NCBI RefSeq assembly: GCF_963675165.1
Contig: NC_087377.1
Coordinates: 11,456,632-11,520,631 of the forward strand
DNA length: 64,000 nt
Source of the DNA: Halichondria panicea
Taxonomy: Eukaryota > Porifera > Demospongiae > Suberitida > Halichondriidae
Direction of reading: 5' to 3'
Shown here: positions 10,918 to 23,030 of the stretch, in pieces
How the letters are laid out: each line of letters starts with the position of its first letter
Position numbering within the stretch: position 1 is the stretch's first letter
The notes under the pieces: generated by a model
The model's input: only the letters and a program-made list of their open reading frames with translations
What the model was told of the DNA's origin: nothing
The model's database searches: none
Made by a program: the position numbers and the translations under genes

Positions 10918-11489
10918 CACTGTTAAAAATGTGGTGCTATTGTAACACCCAAAAGTGAGGTAAAACCATTGTACCAAATATGGCACTCATATGTTATTAA
11001 AACACTCATTTTGGAGTTGTAACAGCATGAAAATGTGCTGTACTTGCACTTTCTTGGAGTTACTGCAACTCCAAACTGTGTGTAACTTTTACAACTACAC
11101 CTACAATGGTGTTATTAAAGCACTGGGGATGGGTGCTGCTGTTACTACAGGTACAGTTGTCATTGCTACTCTTCATGCAAAGCATAAAATATTGCATGCA
11201 TGCTTATTGCAATTCTCGATAAGCTCATGCACTTGACTTAAATGACGTAACATAATTATAGCATGTGTATAATGATATGCATCACGATAGCATACAATAA
11301 AAGTATGAAGATATGTATGCCTATAACCTCATAAAGTGTTTAATAACTACGACCACAATACACTTAGGCAGTTCGGGACCTTAAAAATAAAAAATAAAAG
11401 GGTGCCATGCAGACATGCACGTGGGTACTAAAATGTCAAAAACATAGTACAAGAGTTTCATAGAATGAATCTACTTCATACACTTCTTT

Positions 11490-12449
11490 CTCTACGATGA
11501 CGAAGTAGTTCATTGATCCAGATTCAATAGCACTTTTTCTACCTTGAACGAACGTTGCATGTCATCCACCTGCATGTATATATTATGATGGGATAAGGAT
11601 GGGGCTCACAAAAACAGTAGGCAGTGATATAAGTGAGTAGGAGACAATTATTCAAATAAGCCGAAAGCCTAACACTTTAACAACTGTTGTCACCTCTTCC
11701 AAATATCCAGTGTGCATGCATTACTGTGTATAATTATATATGTATGATGACAGGGTTATTCTCGTTATAATAAGCATATACCCCCCCACACAGGATGAAT
11801 TCAAGGGCAATAGAAGAATCTGTTCTCAAGTATCAAGTATTTGTAACTGTTTATGCATTACATACGTGGAGCAGCAGCTTGACAAATATCATTTGTACTG
11901 TATCCTTCTTCTTACAGTATTATCTTCAGAACTGAATAAAAAAAAATGTGTTTGAAGATATAGGTTTCTATTTACCATTAGATTGTGACTGCACCAGTGA
12001 CTGCATAGTCTTCGACCAGCTCCTGTAGCTTAACATTGTTCTCTTTTGTTCGAATTCTTTCCAATTTACCTCAAAAGTAAATCTATAGGTATCTTTTCCT
12101 GTAATTTCAAAAAATTCTATTACTACTGCAAACATTTACAGCTATATGCTTGAACACAATAATGATTAATAGTGAACTTACATAGACATAATCGGTCAGT
12201 GATGGATAGAAGGTAAGTATATACGCACATCTGTAACTGCTGGTCGATCATATCACTCCTGATAGCACCTTTGTTACGCTTTGTTTTTGGACTATTCCTT
12301 TTAAAGAGCAGTGGTTTATCTTTGGACAGATATTGAATCTCAATTTGCGACGCATATTCTTTAACCTCGTTTAAATAGCTCGACTCCATGAACCCTGCAT
12401 GAAAAGAGTACCTATAGCTCTTACGATGCGATAATTTTGTAAGAAACAA
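11490..12449 (-). other. Possible exons of an unrecognised gene
   Basis: Three minus-strand stretches read like coding exons but could not be joined with confidence. About 12220-12449 reads FMESSYLNEVKEYASQIEIQ and then KRNKGAIRSDMIDQQLQM, ending near a possible GTATAT donor. About 11976-12068 reads KLERIRTKENNVKLQELVED and ends AVTGAVTI and a stop. About 11510-11580 reads VDDMQRSFKVEKVLLNLDQ and a stop. The middle one has coiled-coil character. They lie inside the large CACTG-ended element, so they could be remnants of its own gene or captured sequence. No family was recognised. Confidence 0.3.
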
Positions 12450-12569
12450 CCATTATCTTGTTGTCATTGGAAATTAATTTAACAATAATTGGAAGACAAA
12501 AATTATAATTATGATGATTTGTATGCAAATGTAGATACGTGTGAAAAACCAGTCTGACAGGAAAGTGTT

Positions 12570-13030
12570 CCTAACGCTCAACATACATCTAACTGACGGA
12601 CACGTGCCCACAAAGCCCAACATATCAGACTGACAGACAAGTGCCCACAAAGCCCAACATATCAGACTGACGGACAGCTGCCCACAAAGCCCAACATATC
12701 ACACTGACGGACAGCTGCCCACAAAGCCCAACATATCAGACTGACGGACAGCTGCCCACAAAGCCCAACATATCAGACTGACGGACAGCTGCCCACAAAG
12801 CCCAGCATATCAGACGGACGGACAGCTGCCCACAAAGCCCAACATATCAGACTGACGGACAGCTGCCCATAAAGCCCAGCATATCAAACGGACGGACAGC
12901 TGTCCACAAAGCCCAGCATATCAGACGGACGGACAGCTGCCCACAAAGCCCAACATATCAGACTGACGGACAGCTGCCCACAAAGCCCAACATATCAGAC
13001 TGACGGACAGCTGCCCACAAAGCCCAACAA
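12570..13030. repeat. 37-bp minisatellite, about twelve copies
   Basis: The unit is CATATCAGACTGACGGACAG followed by CTGCCCACAAAGCCCAA. Copies are head to tail with scattered substitutions (for example CAGACGGACGG). There are no unique spacers between units, so it is not a CRISPR array, and no frame stays open through it. Confidence 0.9.
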
Positions 13031-14060
13031 GAATTATTATATAGTTACAATTATAGTAGTGAGTAGTAGACTTGCAGTCTGTCTATGTCAAGCTTTTTAG
13101 CACAACAATGGTTTTGCAGCAACTTACTCTATAGTTCCGAGTCAAAGCAGTGTGCCATCTTGCAGTGTAGTACATCTAGCAACTTAGTCCATGTAGTACC
13201 AGAGCACAGTACAGAGCTAGAGTAGGCCTGGCGCCTTCGTACAGTTAAGGTGCACGCAGCTGTGTGCAGAGACTCTCATGCAGGCAGCTGTCTATCACAA
13301 GGTTCACGTGAGATCAGTGCTGCACGTCTACCACCCACGTTTTGTTTTGTTTATGTAGTCTTGGCTACCCACCACGCATTTGAGTCTGTGCTCATCAATT
13401 AATTATGATCATATCATCAGTGTATGCCCTTGCATGGAAGAGGGGAGGGGTGGGAGCAAAGTAAGAGTTAAATTTGCAGGGCAACTGTACGAGTAGAAAG
13501 AACACACTATAAGCCAGCTACTTTGCTAAATACAGGATGTATGATTCAGTTTCAGACGATTGAATTGTTAATAATTATTGTTGGGCATTAATTTGTCCGT
13601 TAGCGTGACATGCACATAGTCTAGTCCTCAATAGATGTTGCAACTTCAAACACATAGTTTTACAGTAACTAATAATGATAACTAGTACTGGTTCATCACA
13701 TAAGTTATAAATACTGAATAGCTAAAATATTGCCGGTACACTTGAAAAGTGCACTAATTTTTTCTTGGAAAGTTCCTCACAGGGCCGATTGTTCCGTCAT
13801 CAGTACAAGTGTGCTGCTTCACCCCTGTATACATAATTACGCATGTGATTAAAATTTATACTGAATAAGTATAATAAATAAGGTGACTATAATTATAATC
13901 TACTTGCATGCTTGAATACAAAGGTATAATAATTATACCAGATTCAACTATTTTAATGGAACGGGTTTGTTACTATATAAGCAACTATTTATTTACACAT
14001 GCAACTACACGAATCATTATAGACTGGCCTTGATTTGCATGCAGGTGATTTGTAGAGGTG
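13031..14060. other. Non-coding interior of the CACTG-ended element
   Basis: I see no exon or further repeat in this stretch. Confidence 0.4.
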
Positions 14061-14715
14061 CTTACATTGCACCATGTATAGTGCTACAATCACACAATTC
14101 TTATTTGAGTAACACCATCTGTAGTTAGAGTAATATGATTTTAACAACTAGGTAAGTGCATGCACAACACTGTTTAAAGTGTTCCACAAGCACTTTTAAG
14201 TGTATAATAGCACCCTTTATTGTTCTAGTAACACGTAGCAGTTACGACTGCACTCTTAGTGTTGTGATAGCACCATTAGGTGAGTGTTGGCAGAGCACTT
14301 TGGGTGCTATTGTAACTACCCATTTTTAACAGTGTAATTATAATATTGCTTATATCTATACCACACATACAATTAAGTTATGTTACTTTCATCCCATACC
14401 CCACTGACTGTACCATAAACATCTATAGCCTACAGTAAGACGTACATCACATACCATATTAAATTATTAAACAGAAGTTACAATCTTTCCTTTTGGCATG
14501 CATAAAAACTCCAGATTGGAACTTTAAAACCACTCGTACAATTATATATGGTAAATTAGTACTAAACACAACAGACACAACGTTTTATATGCATGTAATA
14601 CCCACACCCAATAACCCACTGTCTCATGACAGGAGCACATAGCAATAGGTAAAGATGTCACAATTAGCTTTTGCACTATTACTTGTCTCTATAATTATGT
14701 CCTGTTAAAATAATG

Positions 14716-15484
14716 TAGACTCGCAAGCCACTCCCTTTTCTCTGATTGGACGGGGGCGGGAGAAAAGGGACTGGTGACTCTGGGACACATTTTGTGTCTC
14801 TACCAGAATTTGGGTAGAGATTATTCATTGATTTTTCCACGTGATCCAAAAATTGCGTGAGGTTAAGTAGAATTGCGTAGCCTGCAAAAGTGATCGCGGG
14901 CTTCTTAGCTACAGTTTAAGAATGGATGCTAGTGCTAGAAAAGAGAAGATGATGGAGTAATAACATCATCAGGCATTCAGCTAGGATATAGTCATCTAAG
15001 ACACCAGCAGAGATTAGCTTGTTTTAGTTTTACGTGATGAGAACTGGCAGCCGAAAGTCATTGGTTGCCTAAAGCTTTTAATAACCTGTACAATACAAGA
15101 CAGATAATGGCAGACGGCAGCAGTTGAATTGAGAGTAGTCAGACTTGTACAAGCTGTCTTAAATCGCTGCCACTCCTCGGTTCAAAGAAGGACTGCCAAG
15201 ATTTCTACGTTCATCAGCTGTTCCATGCTAATCCACAAGTTGTGGCACAACAGACACTGGTACAAGGATCTATAAAATCAAAAGGCTGGCTAGATAGATC
15301 TGTAGCTGTATACTTGTCTTCTGTGTGTCTTTAGCTTTTGACAGATCAGAATAAATTGGATAATTTGCACGTGACATTAATATTTAATAGCATTCCTGAT
15401 TTACACAAGCTGTAGCCCAGAGTCACCAGTCCCTTTTCTCCCGCCCCCGTCCAATCAGAGAAAAGGGAGTGGCTTGCGAGTCTA
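14716..15484. mobile_element. MULE-like element abutting a receptor start codon
   Basis: The terminal inverted repeats are about 65 bp and begin TAGACTCGCAAGCCACTCCC. The 9-bp sequence AAAATAATG flanks both sides exactly (14707-14715 and 15485-15493), a duplication size typical of Mutator-like elements. The right-hand duplication contains the ATG used as start codon by the receptor gene at 15491. The interior is non-coding. A 3' portion of the same family lies at about 31080-31443. Confidence 0.85.
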
Positions 15485-15490
15485 AAAATA

Positions 15491-17460
15491 ATGATGGTGA
15501 ACTTGTTAGTGATCAACTTCAAGTATCTTCTGTTAGTGGTGATGATTAACTCTCAGATGGGAGGTATGAATAACAACTGAAGAGTGTATTTGGATGTTTG
15601 ATTGAACCTGTTCCATTTCAACAGAGGCCTCTCTAGTGTCCAACACGAGTGTGGCGTGTCCTGAAGAGGCAGTTCTGTTCACATGCTCTGGTACTGGTAC
15701 TGCATTGAGATGGCAAGTGGAACCTCCAGCAGAATGTGGGTTGATGTCAGTACAAAGTACAATCTTCATTGGTTCTGATGTTGGTCGAAGGGACACATTT
15801 CGATCTGGAGTGATAATGTTTGAGGCTGTTCTTGTGATCAATGATGGTGGAACTCTGACGTCCACTCTCATCAACCTCAGTGAAGTGTCTGTACTGGATG
15901 GTAGCAATGTCACCTGTTCTGTTTTCAATTTAAATAGTATTAATGTTGAACTACAGACAATATTGGTTGCTGGTGAGTAGCTATTATATCTTTATTATCA
16001 ATCTAGCACTGCTTATGTTTACACACAGGTAATTCAACTTCTCCATTAAACCCCAATATATCCTCCTCTCTAAATCAACCCAGCTCATCCATTGTCTCTC
16101 TGAATTGGGACCCTCCCTCCTCTACTGGTGGTGTATCTGTCAGCTATGTCCTCATCATCTCCCCAACACCTCTCTCCGGGTCACCAGTCACCGTGGAGAC
16201 TATCTCGGCACAGATAACTGTCTCCTACAACGCTCCCTACAATCTAACAATCAGAGCTGTCAACTGTGTTGGAATGAGTGAAACTAGAATTGTGAATCTG
16301 GGTAAGTTATTTATGATCATAATACATTGTTTACATTCCTTCTCTGTAATACACAGTGGTGTGCCCCACACCGTCTACTGTGCTGCTGGTGTGACCATCA
16401 CCAACACACCTCCTGTCACTATTGGTGGATCCATGCTCACCTTCACTTGCAGTGGAGACAGTGAAGTGAGAACCTCAACCTGTGGCAGTAGTGGGTGGTC
16501 TCCTAACCCTGGGACCTTTGACTGTGGCATTCCACGGCCAGTTACAGGTATCATACATGCATGGGCAATTAACTCTCTAAAAGGAATGTTGATCTCATGC
16601 ATTAGATCCCCCAGTCACCTGTGGTTCTCCTGCTGCACCGTCTAGAGGTAGTGTGGACATCAGTAGTAGGACACCACCCTTCTCACTGGGTTCAGAGGTC
16701 ATCTATCGCTGTGATGAGGGACTATTCCCCCCTGATGTGAGAACCAGCATATGTACTGATGTAGAGGGTAGTGGAGAGTGGGTGGAGAATCCTGGGAGCT
16801 TGGTGTGCAGGGAGAGGCCAGGTAAAACGTAGCTGTTTAGAGGCAATTTTTTGATTCCTTTGAAAAAGTTCATTCTATATACGTACAATTGTATTAGCTT
16901 ACGTTGACCGTCCATATAGTCAACTGCTCTCTTCCTGCTGAGCCCTGCAACAGTGCTATAGTGGACTATGAGAGGTTGAACGACACAGTGTTGGAGGGAA
17001 CAGTGCTGACTTACCAGTGTGACAATGGACTATCACTGACTGGACCCAACAACATCACTTGCACTAATGCTGGAGTCTGGAGCACTGAGCCTGAGGCAAT
17101 GAAGTGTGTACTTATGACTGAAGGTGATGAGCTTTGTAATTGTTTGCTATCCCATAGTACCTGCATATACGTATACTATCTCATCTCACAGTTTCTACTG
17201 TTGCTCCCTTGTTCTCCACTTTTGAAACTGTCGCTATCAGTGTGGTCATCACTTTCATTATCACTATAGTCATTGGATTCCTCACTGGACTCCTAGTGAT
17301 ACATGTTTTCTCTCGTAAGAAGGCGGTATACTCCCCAGCAACTGAAGGACAAACTAGTGTAAGAACCACTGCACCAGCTGGTCCTGTTTATGAGGAGGTG
17401 TCACCTAAAGAGGAGATAGAACTGACCACTAACCAGGCGTATGGACCGGTAGGACTGTGA
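15491..17460 (+). CDS. Type I receptor: Ig-FN3-Sushi x3-TM with YEEV/NQAY tail
   Basis: There are seven exons: signal peptide 15491-15563 (MMVNLLVINFKYLLLVVMIN), Ig-like 15625-15972, FN3 16029-16301, Sushi 16357-16547, Sushi 16606-16821, Sushi 16920-17123, TM and tail 17192-17460. Every intron is phase 1. The Ig exon has VACPEEAVLFTCSG, LRWQV and SNVTC. The FN3 has LNWDPPSSTGG and YNLTIRAVNC. Each Sushi shows four cysteines and a late tryptophan. The TM is VVITFIITIVIGFLTGLLVI, followed by HVFSRKK, PVYEEVSPK and TTNQAYGPVGL. The first Sushi exon is two bases too long: a TG after CCGTCTACTG shifts the frame relative to the paralogue at 20353. Without that insertion the protein would be 523 residues. 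It acts at the cell surface; YEEV and NxxY are possible SH2 and PTB docking sites. The insertion may be an assembly error or an inactive allele. Confidence 0.85.
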
Positions 17461-17748
17461 ACTGTGTATTTTATTTTCCACCCAACATTAGCTATATAAT
17501 TATTTTATAGTCAGCATGCTCGTTTAAGTTAGATTAGTACAACTTTACGTTGTATAGTTTGAGCATAAGTACATCTGTTCATTAAAACCATCACATGTTT
17601 TATCAACAAAATAAGCAACAATTAATCTAAAGGAAATGAATCACAGCACATACATAAATATTGGTACTGAAACAGCATAATTATCATGACTGAAGTTAGG
17701 ATAATTAAGTGACTGCATGTATATACAGTGAAACCTCCAGGTTTCAAT
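17461..17748. other. 3' flank of the receptor gene
   Basis: This is non-coding and AT-rich. It presumably contains the 3' UTR. No clear canonical AATAAA was placed. Confidence 0.4.
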
Positions 17749-17955
17749 ACCGTATAGAGGGTAATTTTCGTGGGGCAAAATATTCGTGGTTTTTGTGGTT
17801 GAGGGTCTGACCACGAATATTTACCCACGAATGAAGCGAACTTGCCTACCTTTACCTACAGTGCAAGCTCCAACCACGAAAGTATTACCCACGAAATGTC
17901 TCAATATTGCTTAACCACAAATATTTTGTCCCCCTAAAATTACCCGCTACACGGT
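17749..17955. mobile_element. MITE with ACCGTATAGC-type ends (copy 2)
   Basis: The ends are ACCGTATAGAGGGTAATTTT and the inverse ending CTACACGGT. It is a non-coding member of the five-copy family listed at 889-1095. Confidence 0.8.
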
Positions 17956-19427
17956 AGCCATCTATAAATGCTTTATGAGTCAATCTCTGCGGACAATGCA
18001 ATTTAGTATTGGAGCATTGCTATACTTCTCTAATTCAGTTTGAAAAGATGTGCGAGACTGTCTATAATAGCAAGTTGAGGTTGACGGTTGGAGGTATTGC
18101 ACTAGCCTCGAGACCAGGCCGTTCGTTGTCTGAAAGAACGCTCGGTCAAGTTCCAATGTACAACTTGTCTAATTGATCCAGGAATTTCTGGGACCGATAA
18201 TTGCCCGCACAAGGTGTATTACCCATGAATATCATTATGATCATTTAATTGGTTTATGACAAGTGAGACAATGAAAGTGGTTGAGATTATGTAATGACTA
18301 TCTTGCCCTACATTAGCTTATGGAGAAATCAAATGCAGAGTAGCATGCTATAGCTATAATAATTATGCTACTTGATTGTTTACTCAATAATTATAATGGT
18401 TACGATTGTTTTTGTAACAGTTTTGCTTTCAACCTTTATGATCACAGCAGTTTTTATCAGGATTATCTTGCTGTCCCAAGTAGGTGGACACAACACACAG
18501 TTGCAGAAGCTGAACAACACCTTGCGTATATTCTTCATTGCATGCTGCAGCCTTATATCTGTTTGGAAGTTGTTCCATTAATGATCCTTACCCACCCACA
18601 CGGCCTGGCCCATGGGGGGGGGGGGGGGAGGCCGGGGAAAGAGAGAAAGATCCTAGCTCTCTTAATTTTGCCCCCGAGCTATTAGGTACTGGCCCCCAGA
18701 CTATCCCAGAGCACGCAGCAAAATCTTGGTCCACACCACTCCTCTGAGTCCTCAGAGACACCATCACTGTCCCTTACCCGTCGTCCTGCAGGTGGTATCT
18801 CGCACGGCAGCGCTCAGGCTCCGCCGGATTGGTTTAATAGGTCGGAATTGTCCTCTTGTAACTTGTCTCATTCATGCACATCTTCATAATCATGGCAATC
18901 TTACACAAAACAGTAGCAATAGAAATATATAGTGGTACAACAATTATAAGCACAGCAGATCTTTGAACCTGCAAAAGAGAAAAATTAATGTTGAAGAAAT
19001 AAAACTCGTGAATATTTATTTATGAGGAACCACAATAATTATGCTTAAATTAACAGTAATGCTCACTGAAGCCAGCTGCAACTCATATCATCCAAGACGG
19101 TAAAGATCCACTACACAATGAGTGAGACAAGACTACTGTTCTAAAGGGTCTTGCAATCTACAACCATTATTTGCACAGTAGGGCGTGCCCCGAAAATGCG
19201 CGCCCGTGTGTTTCCTTGACTTTTGCATCAGCACCCTACTTGATATCCGCCACTGATGAATATTATATAAAAGCTATTGCTAATAGCTAGTATTAGCTTT
19301 ATAATAGCTTTGAAACTTCCATTGAGGCGGTGATTTCATTATCCTATAATTATAACCGGTGGGATACTGAGTGCGCGCAGAGGTAGTTAATTCTAAATAC
19401 AAGTCTTGTAACAAGGACGCTGGACCG
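17956..19427. other. Intergenic stretch
   Basis: There are no supported exons. A 14-base G run lies at about 18615-18628, and a copy of the GCCTCGA..CCAGGCCG motif at about 18107. Confidence 0.45.
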
Positions 19428-21693
19428 ATGTTTGCTCTCACTCTAGTATTGTTAACTTTTTTATGGCAACAGGTAGAAGGTAGGCCTATGCCTTGACTTA
19501 TCACATGTATAATTATGTATAGTAGTGTAATTAAGTCCGCTCTAACTAGATCTAGTAAGCCTTTAATAAGTGAAAAAGTAAACATTATAATTATTCCATA
19601 GAGGATATAATTTTATACCATTGATTAAAGAGTTCAACTATCTTTTGTATATAGCAACTTTGACACCCAACTCCACTGTGTGGTGTCCTGACGACACTGT
19701 AAACTTCACCTGTACTGTATGGGAAATCACTCTACCAGGTCAAGGAGCCGATATCACTATCACCTTGAGTTCTGTCAACATTGATGTGACACAAGGAGTA
19801 TTTCATGATATTCTCACTGACACTGGCACTTGGCACTTGGGGAATGGTTACTGCCACTCTCATCTCACTGTCTCAGGCATCTACTGTGAATGGTTATATG
19901 GTATCGTGTGGTGGAGTGAGCTCACAAGAGAGTTCTCTCACTGTCACTGTGGCTGGTGAGTTATTTGTTTGTAACATGACGTTGTGATTAATGGATCCAC
20001 AGATCCACCCTCCCCTCAACTTAACACAGAAGTATCCTCCACTAAAAATCAACCCAGTTCTTCTAATATCACTCTGGACTGGGAAGCTCCCTCCTCTACT
20101 GGTGGTGTGTCTGTCAGCTATTTCCTCACCATCTCCCCAACACCGGTACCTCTCTCTGGATCACCAATCATAGTGGAGACCACCTTTGCACAAATAGTTG
20201 TCTCCTACAACACTCCCTACAATGTGACCATCAGAGCTGTCAACTGTGCTGGAATGAGTCAAGAAAGTCAAATTGTGGATCTAAGTAAGCCATTTCATGG
20301 TCATAAAACATACATATAATTATACTCGTTCCTTATCTTTAAATCAATGCAGTGATATGCCCTACACCATCTACTGCTGTTGGGATGCTTATCACCAACA
20401 CACCTCCTGTCACTATTGGTGGATCCATGCTCACCTTCACTTGCAGTGGAGACAGTGAAGTGAGAACCTCAACCTGTGGTAGTAGTGGGTGGTCTCCTGA
20501 CCCTGAGACCTTCGACTGAAGCAGTCCAGTTACAGGTATCATACATGGGCACTATCTAAAAGAAATGTTGATCTCATGCATTAGTTCCCCAAGTCAGCTG
20601 TGGTTCTCCTGCTATACCATCTAGAGGTAGTTTGGACATCAATGGTGGGACACCACCCTTCTCACTGAGTTCACAAGTCATCTATCGCTGTGATGAGGGA
20701 CTGTTCCCTCCTGATGTGAGGACCAGCACATGCACTGATGTGGGGGGTAGGGGAGAGTGGGTGGACAATCCTGGGAGCTTGGTGTGCAGAGAGAGGCCAG
20801 GTGAAATGTAGTTGGGCCAAGCCAACTTCTAGGCAGGCCAGTAAAAAAATCTGGAGAGTGGGAGTTTTTAGACTCTTAAATTGTTAGGCTTCCTAAACCA
20901 CACTGAGTTTTGTGGTAACCTTATGGAGTGGGTGGTTGTGGGTGTTTTTTAGCAAAAAGTGACTCGCTTGCATTCGTGAAGCGTGTAATTAAGTTGGCTT
21001 GGCCTTGTTCAGAGGATTTTTGATTTCCTTCATTCTATAATTTCTATGACTTGTATTAGCTTACTTTCGTTCCACACTTTCTTAGTATTCAATGGCAGGT
21101 TATTGAGTGCTCGTGTTGAGCTGATTGAGATACAAACATGTACTCATAGTCATTATCTGACCGTCCCTATAGTCAACTGCTCTCTTCCTCTTGAGCCTTG
21201 CAACGGTGGTATAGTGGACTATGAGAGGTTGAACGAGATAGTGTCGGAGGAAACAGTGCTGACTTACCAGTGTGACAGTAGACTCTCACTGACTGGACCT
21301 AACAACGTCACTTGCACTAATGCTGGAGTCTGGAGCACAGAGCCTGAGGCAATCATTTGTGTACTTATGACCGAAGGTGATGAGCTTTGTAATTGTTTGC
21401 TATCTACTATATTCCATCTCACAGTTTCTACTGTCGCTCCTTTGTTCTCCACTTCTGCAACTGTCGCTATCAGTGTGGTCATCACTTTCATTCTCACTCT
21501 AGTCATTGGATTCCTCACTGGACTCCTAGTGATGCATGTTTTCTCTCATAAGAAAGCAGTGTACTCCCCGGCAACTGAAGGACAAGTTAACGTAGGACCC
21601 ACTACACTAGCTGGTCCTGTTTATGAAGAGGTGTCACCCAAAGAGAAGATTGAACTGAACACTAACTAGGCGTATGGACCAATAGGACTGTGA
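19428..21693 (+). pseudogene. Decayed type I receptor: Ig-FN3-Sushi x3-TM
   Basis: This has the same exon plan as the gene at 15491: signal peptide 19428-19479 (MFALTLVLLTFLWQQVE), Ig-like 19655-19955, FN3 20003-20284, Sushi 20353-20535, Sushi 20585-20800, Sushi 21173-21376, TM and tail 21425-21669. Three lesions are visible. The Ig exon is one base too long; an extra G near 19846 shifts the frame before VTATLISLSQ. In Sushi 1 the last cysteine codon is TGA (20517-20519) where the paralogue has TGT. In the tail TAG (21667-21669) replaces the CAG of NQAYGP, so the final NxxY motif is lost; readthrough would end at 21693. FN3, Sushi 2, Sushi 3 and the TM segment are intact. An AATAAA lies at 21728-21733. 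It probably does not make a full-length receptor. Confidence 0.85.
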
Positions 21694-21733
21694 ACCTCGT
21701 TCACTCTTTATTTTAATATTCAATAGCAATAAA

Positions 21734-22360
21734 ACTTTCATTATTATACCGTGGTTTTTCTGACTTCCTCAATCGAGTAATAAAATCTTTTGAACCAAAC
21801 TCGAAAGTTATTATAACTACGTCTCGGTGCATGTGTGGTAGTATGTGCATTATATATACCTTATAGCTCTCAATAATCTATTGTTTTTCTTGCAGCTTTC
21901 ATTAGTAAACAATACATGTAGCACTGCATCTGTTCACATAACAGAAAAACAACAGAATTTATTGTCAGACTTGTCCAGATTCCTGTAGCAAATATAAATC
22001 ACAGCACATAAAGCATTTGTAATTATTATTAACGAGTCTCGCTATGTTTTGCTTCACTAGAGACTCGTGCAAGGTTTACCATGATAATTATTTGCAAGTG
22101 GCAAGACCGCATGCAATTACCACAATATCATTAATAGCGACGTAGCACTAGAAACTCTATGTATCACATGCAGTATCCTGATGTCACGAAAACCGCAGCG
22201 ACTTAGAATCTTATCTGATATGCTGACTGTGCAACACGAGTCTCTACACAAGTGTGTGTGAGGGGGGTTAGTATTATCAGGGGCTCATAAATAAGAGAAG
22301 GAAAGTTAAATTATACTCTGGGATCACGTTTCCTAATTGCCTGTAGTAACCTATAATTTG
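21734..22360. other. Intergenic stretch
   Basis: No exon, repeat or RNA gene was recognised. Confidence 0.4.
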
Positions 22361-22364
22361 CTTC

Positions 22365-23030
22365 GTCTGTTACAGAACACAAAGGATTCGGAAGGTGATA
22401 CACTCCATACTAGCTAAACTGTAACAGGATTGTAAAATAAAACCAACCAGTTAGGTCCCATAATACAGTGTAGCTAGTATCTTTAAAGGTTTCTTAATGG
22501 AGCTTTCTTACTTGTAGCGTTGACAGTATATACACCTCAAATTATCAGTACAGTCTATATAGTCTATACAGTGTCTCACTCACTGGTGACGCTAGTGAGA
22601 GTTCAAAATCTGCAATGTGTATATGTACTGATCGTACAGACAAAGAGAGTAGGTGCACAGTGCCATACTGTTTACACTTAATTGAATATAAGCTGATGAA
22701 TAGCTTTTGAAAACATGTATTGTCACCAATATTATTATAGTTACAGTGTGGTAACGATAGTTTTTCTCACCTGTACTCGTCTGGGAACACAGGGCCAGAA
22801 GTGGTAGTTTACAGCTTGTAAACTATGTTTGTGCTTGCGAGTGTACATCATAGTTTACAATGTTGTTGAATTTTAGTTCATCTACAATAGTTTCCTTCAT
22901 AGTTTACAAAGAAAGTTGATAGTGTACAACGTTGTATACTACTGTAAATGAACTCTTTTGGCCCTGTGGAAGCATCTCAGGAAGTTGGCACAGGCCAGAC
23001 AGGTGACTAAACGAGGGGTGGGATATGCAC
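22365..23030. repeat. Dispersed repeat, copy 1 of about 670 bp
   Basis: It shares long blocks in the same order with about 33975-34660: CTGTTACAGAACACAAAGGA, AACCAGTTAGGTCCCATAAT, and a shared end with GACTAAACGAGG and GATATG. Copy 1 is interrupted by a palindromic MITE at about 22789-22972. Confidence 0.7.
22789..22972. mobile_element. MITE with CACAGGGCCA ends
   Basis: The inverted ends are CACAGGGCCAGAAGTGGTAG and the matching TTTTGGCCCTGTG. The interior is made of repeated TAGTTTACA-like motifs. It is absent from the paired repeat at 33975-34660, which supports insertion. The target duplication is not clear. Confidence 0.65.

Larger units (their letters stand above)
10918..14334. mobile_element. 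Large element with CACTGTTAAAAATG ends (3.4 kb)
   Basis: The left end is CACTGTTAAAAATG followed by GGTGCTATTGTAACACCC. The right end is the inverse, GGGTGCTATTGTAACTACCC and CATTTTTAACAGTG. Both sides abut TA (TATATA and TAATTA). About 250 bp inside each end is built from degenerate AGCAC and GTTACT-like motifs. CACTG ends suggest a CMC-group (Chapaev/Mirage-like) element, but no transposase is recognisable. The interior holds a 37-bp minisatellite and possible exons. The outer bounds are well supported; whether it is one element or two similar MITEs around unrelated DNA is not settled. Confidence 0.55.

Noticed and set aside
12570-13030. Regular 37-bp direct repeats resembling a CRISPR array
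   Set aside because: The units are head to tail with no unique spacers, and the host is clearly an animal. It is a minisatellite.
15533-15928. Minus-strand open frame opposite the receptor Ig exon
   Set aside because: It is the antisense shadow of the Ig exon 15625-15972, which has signal peptide, splice sites and paralogues.
18365-18932. Overlapping plus-strand open frames near the G run
   Set aside because: There are no splice context, domain or paralogue features, and the frames cross a homopolymer of 14 G.
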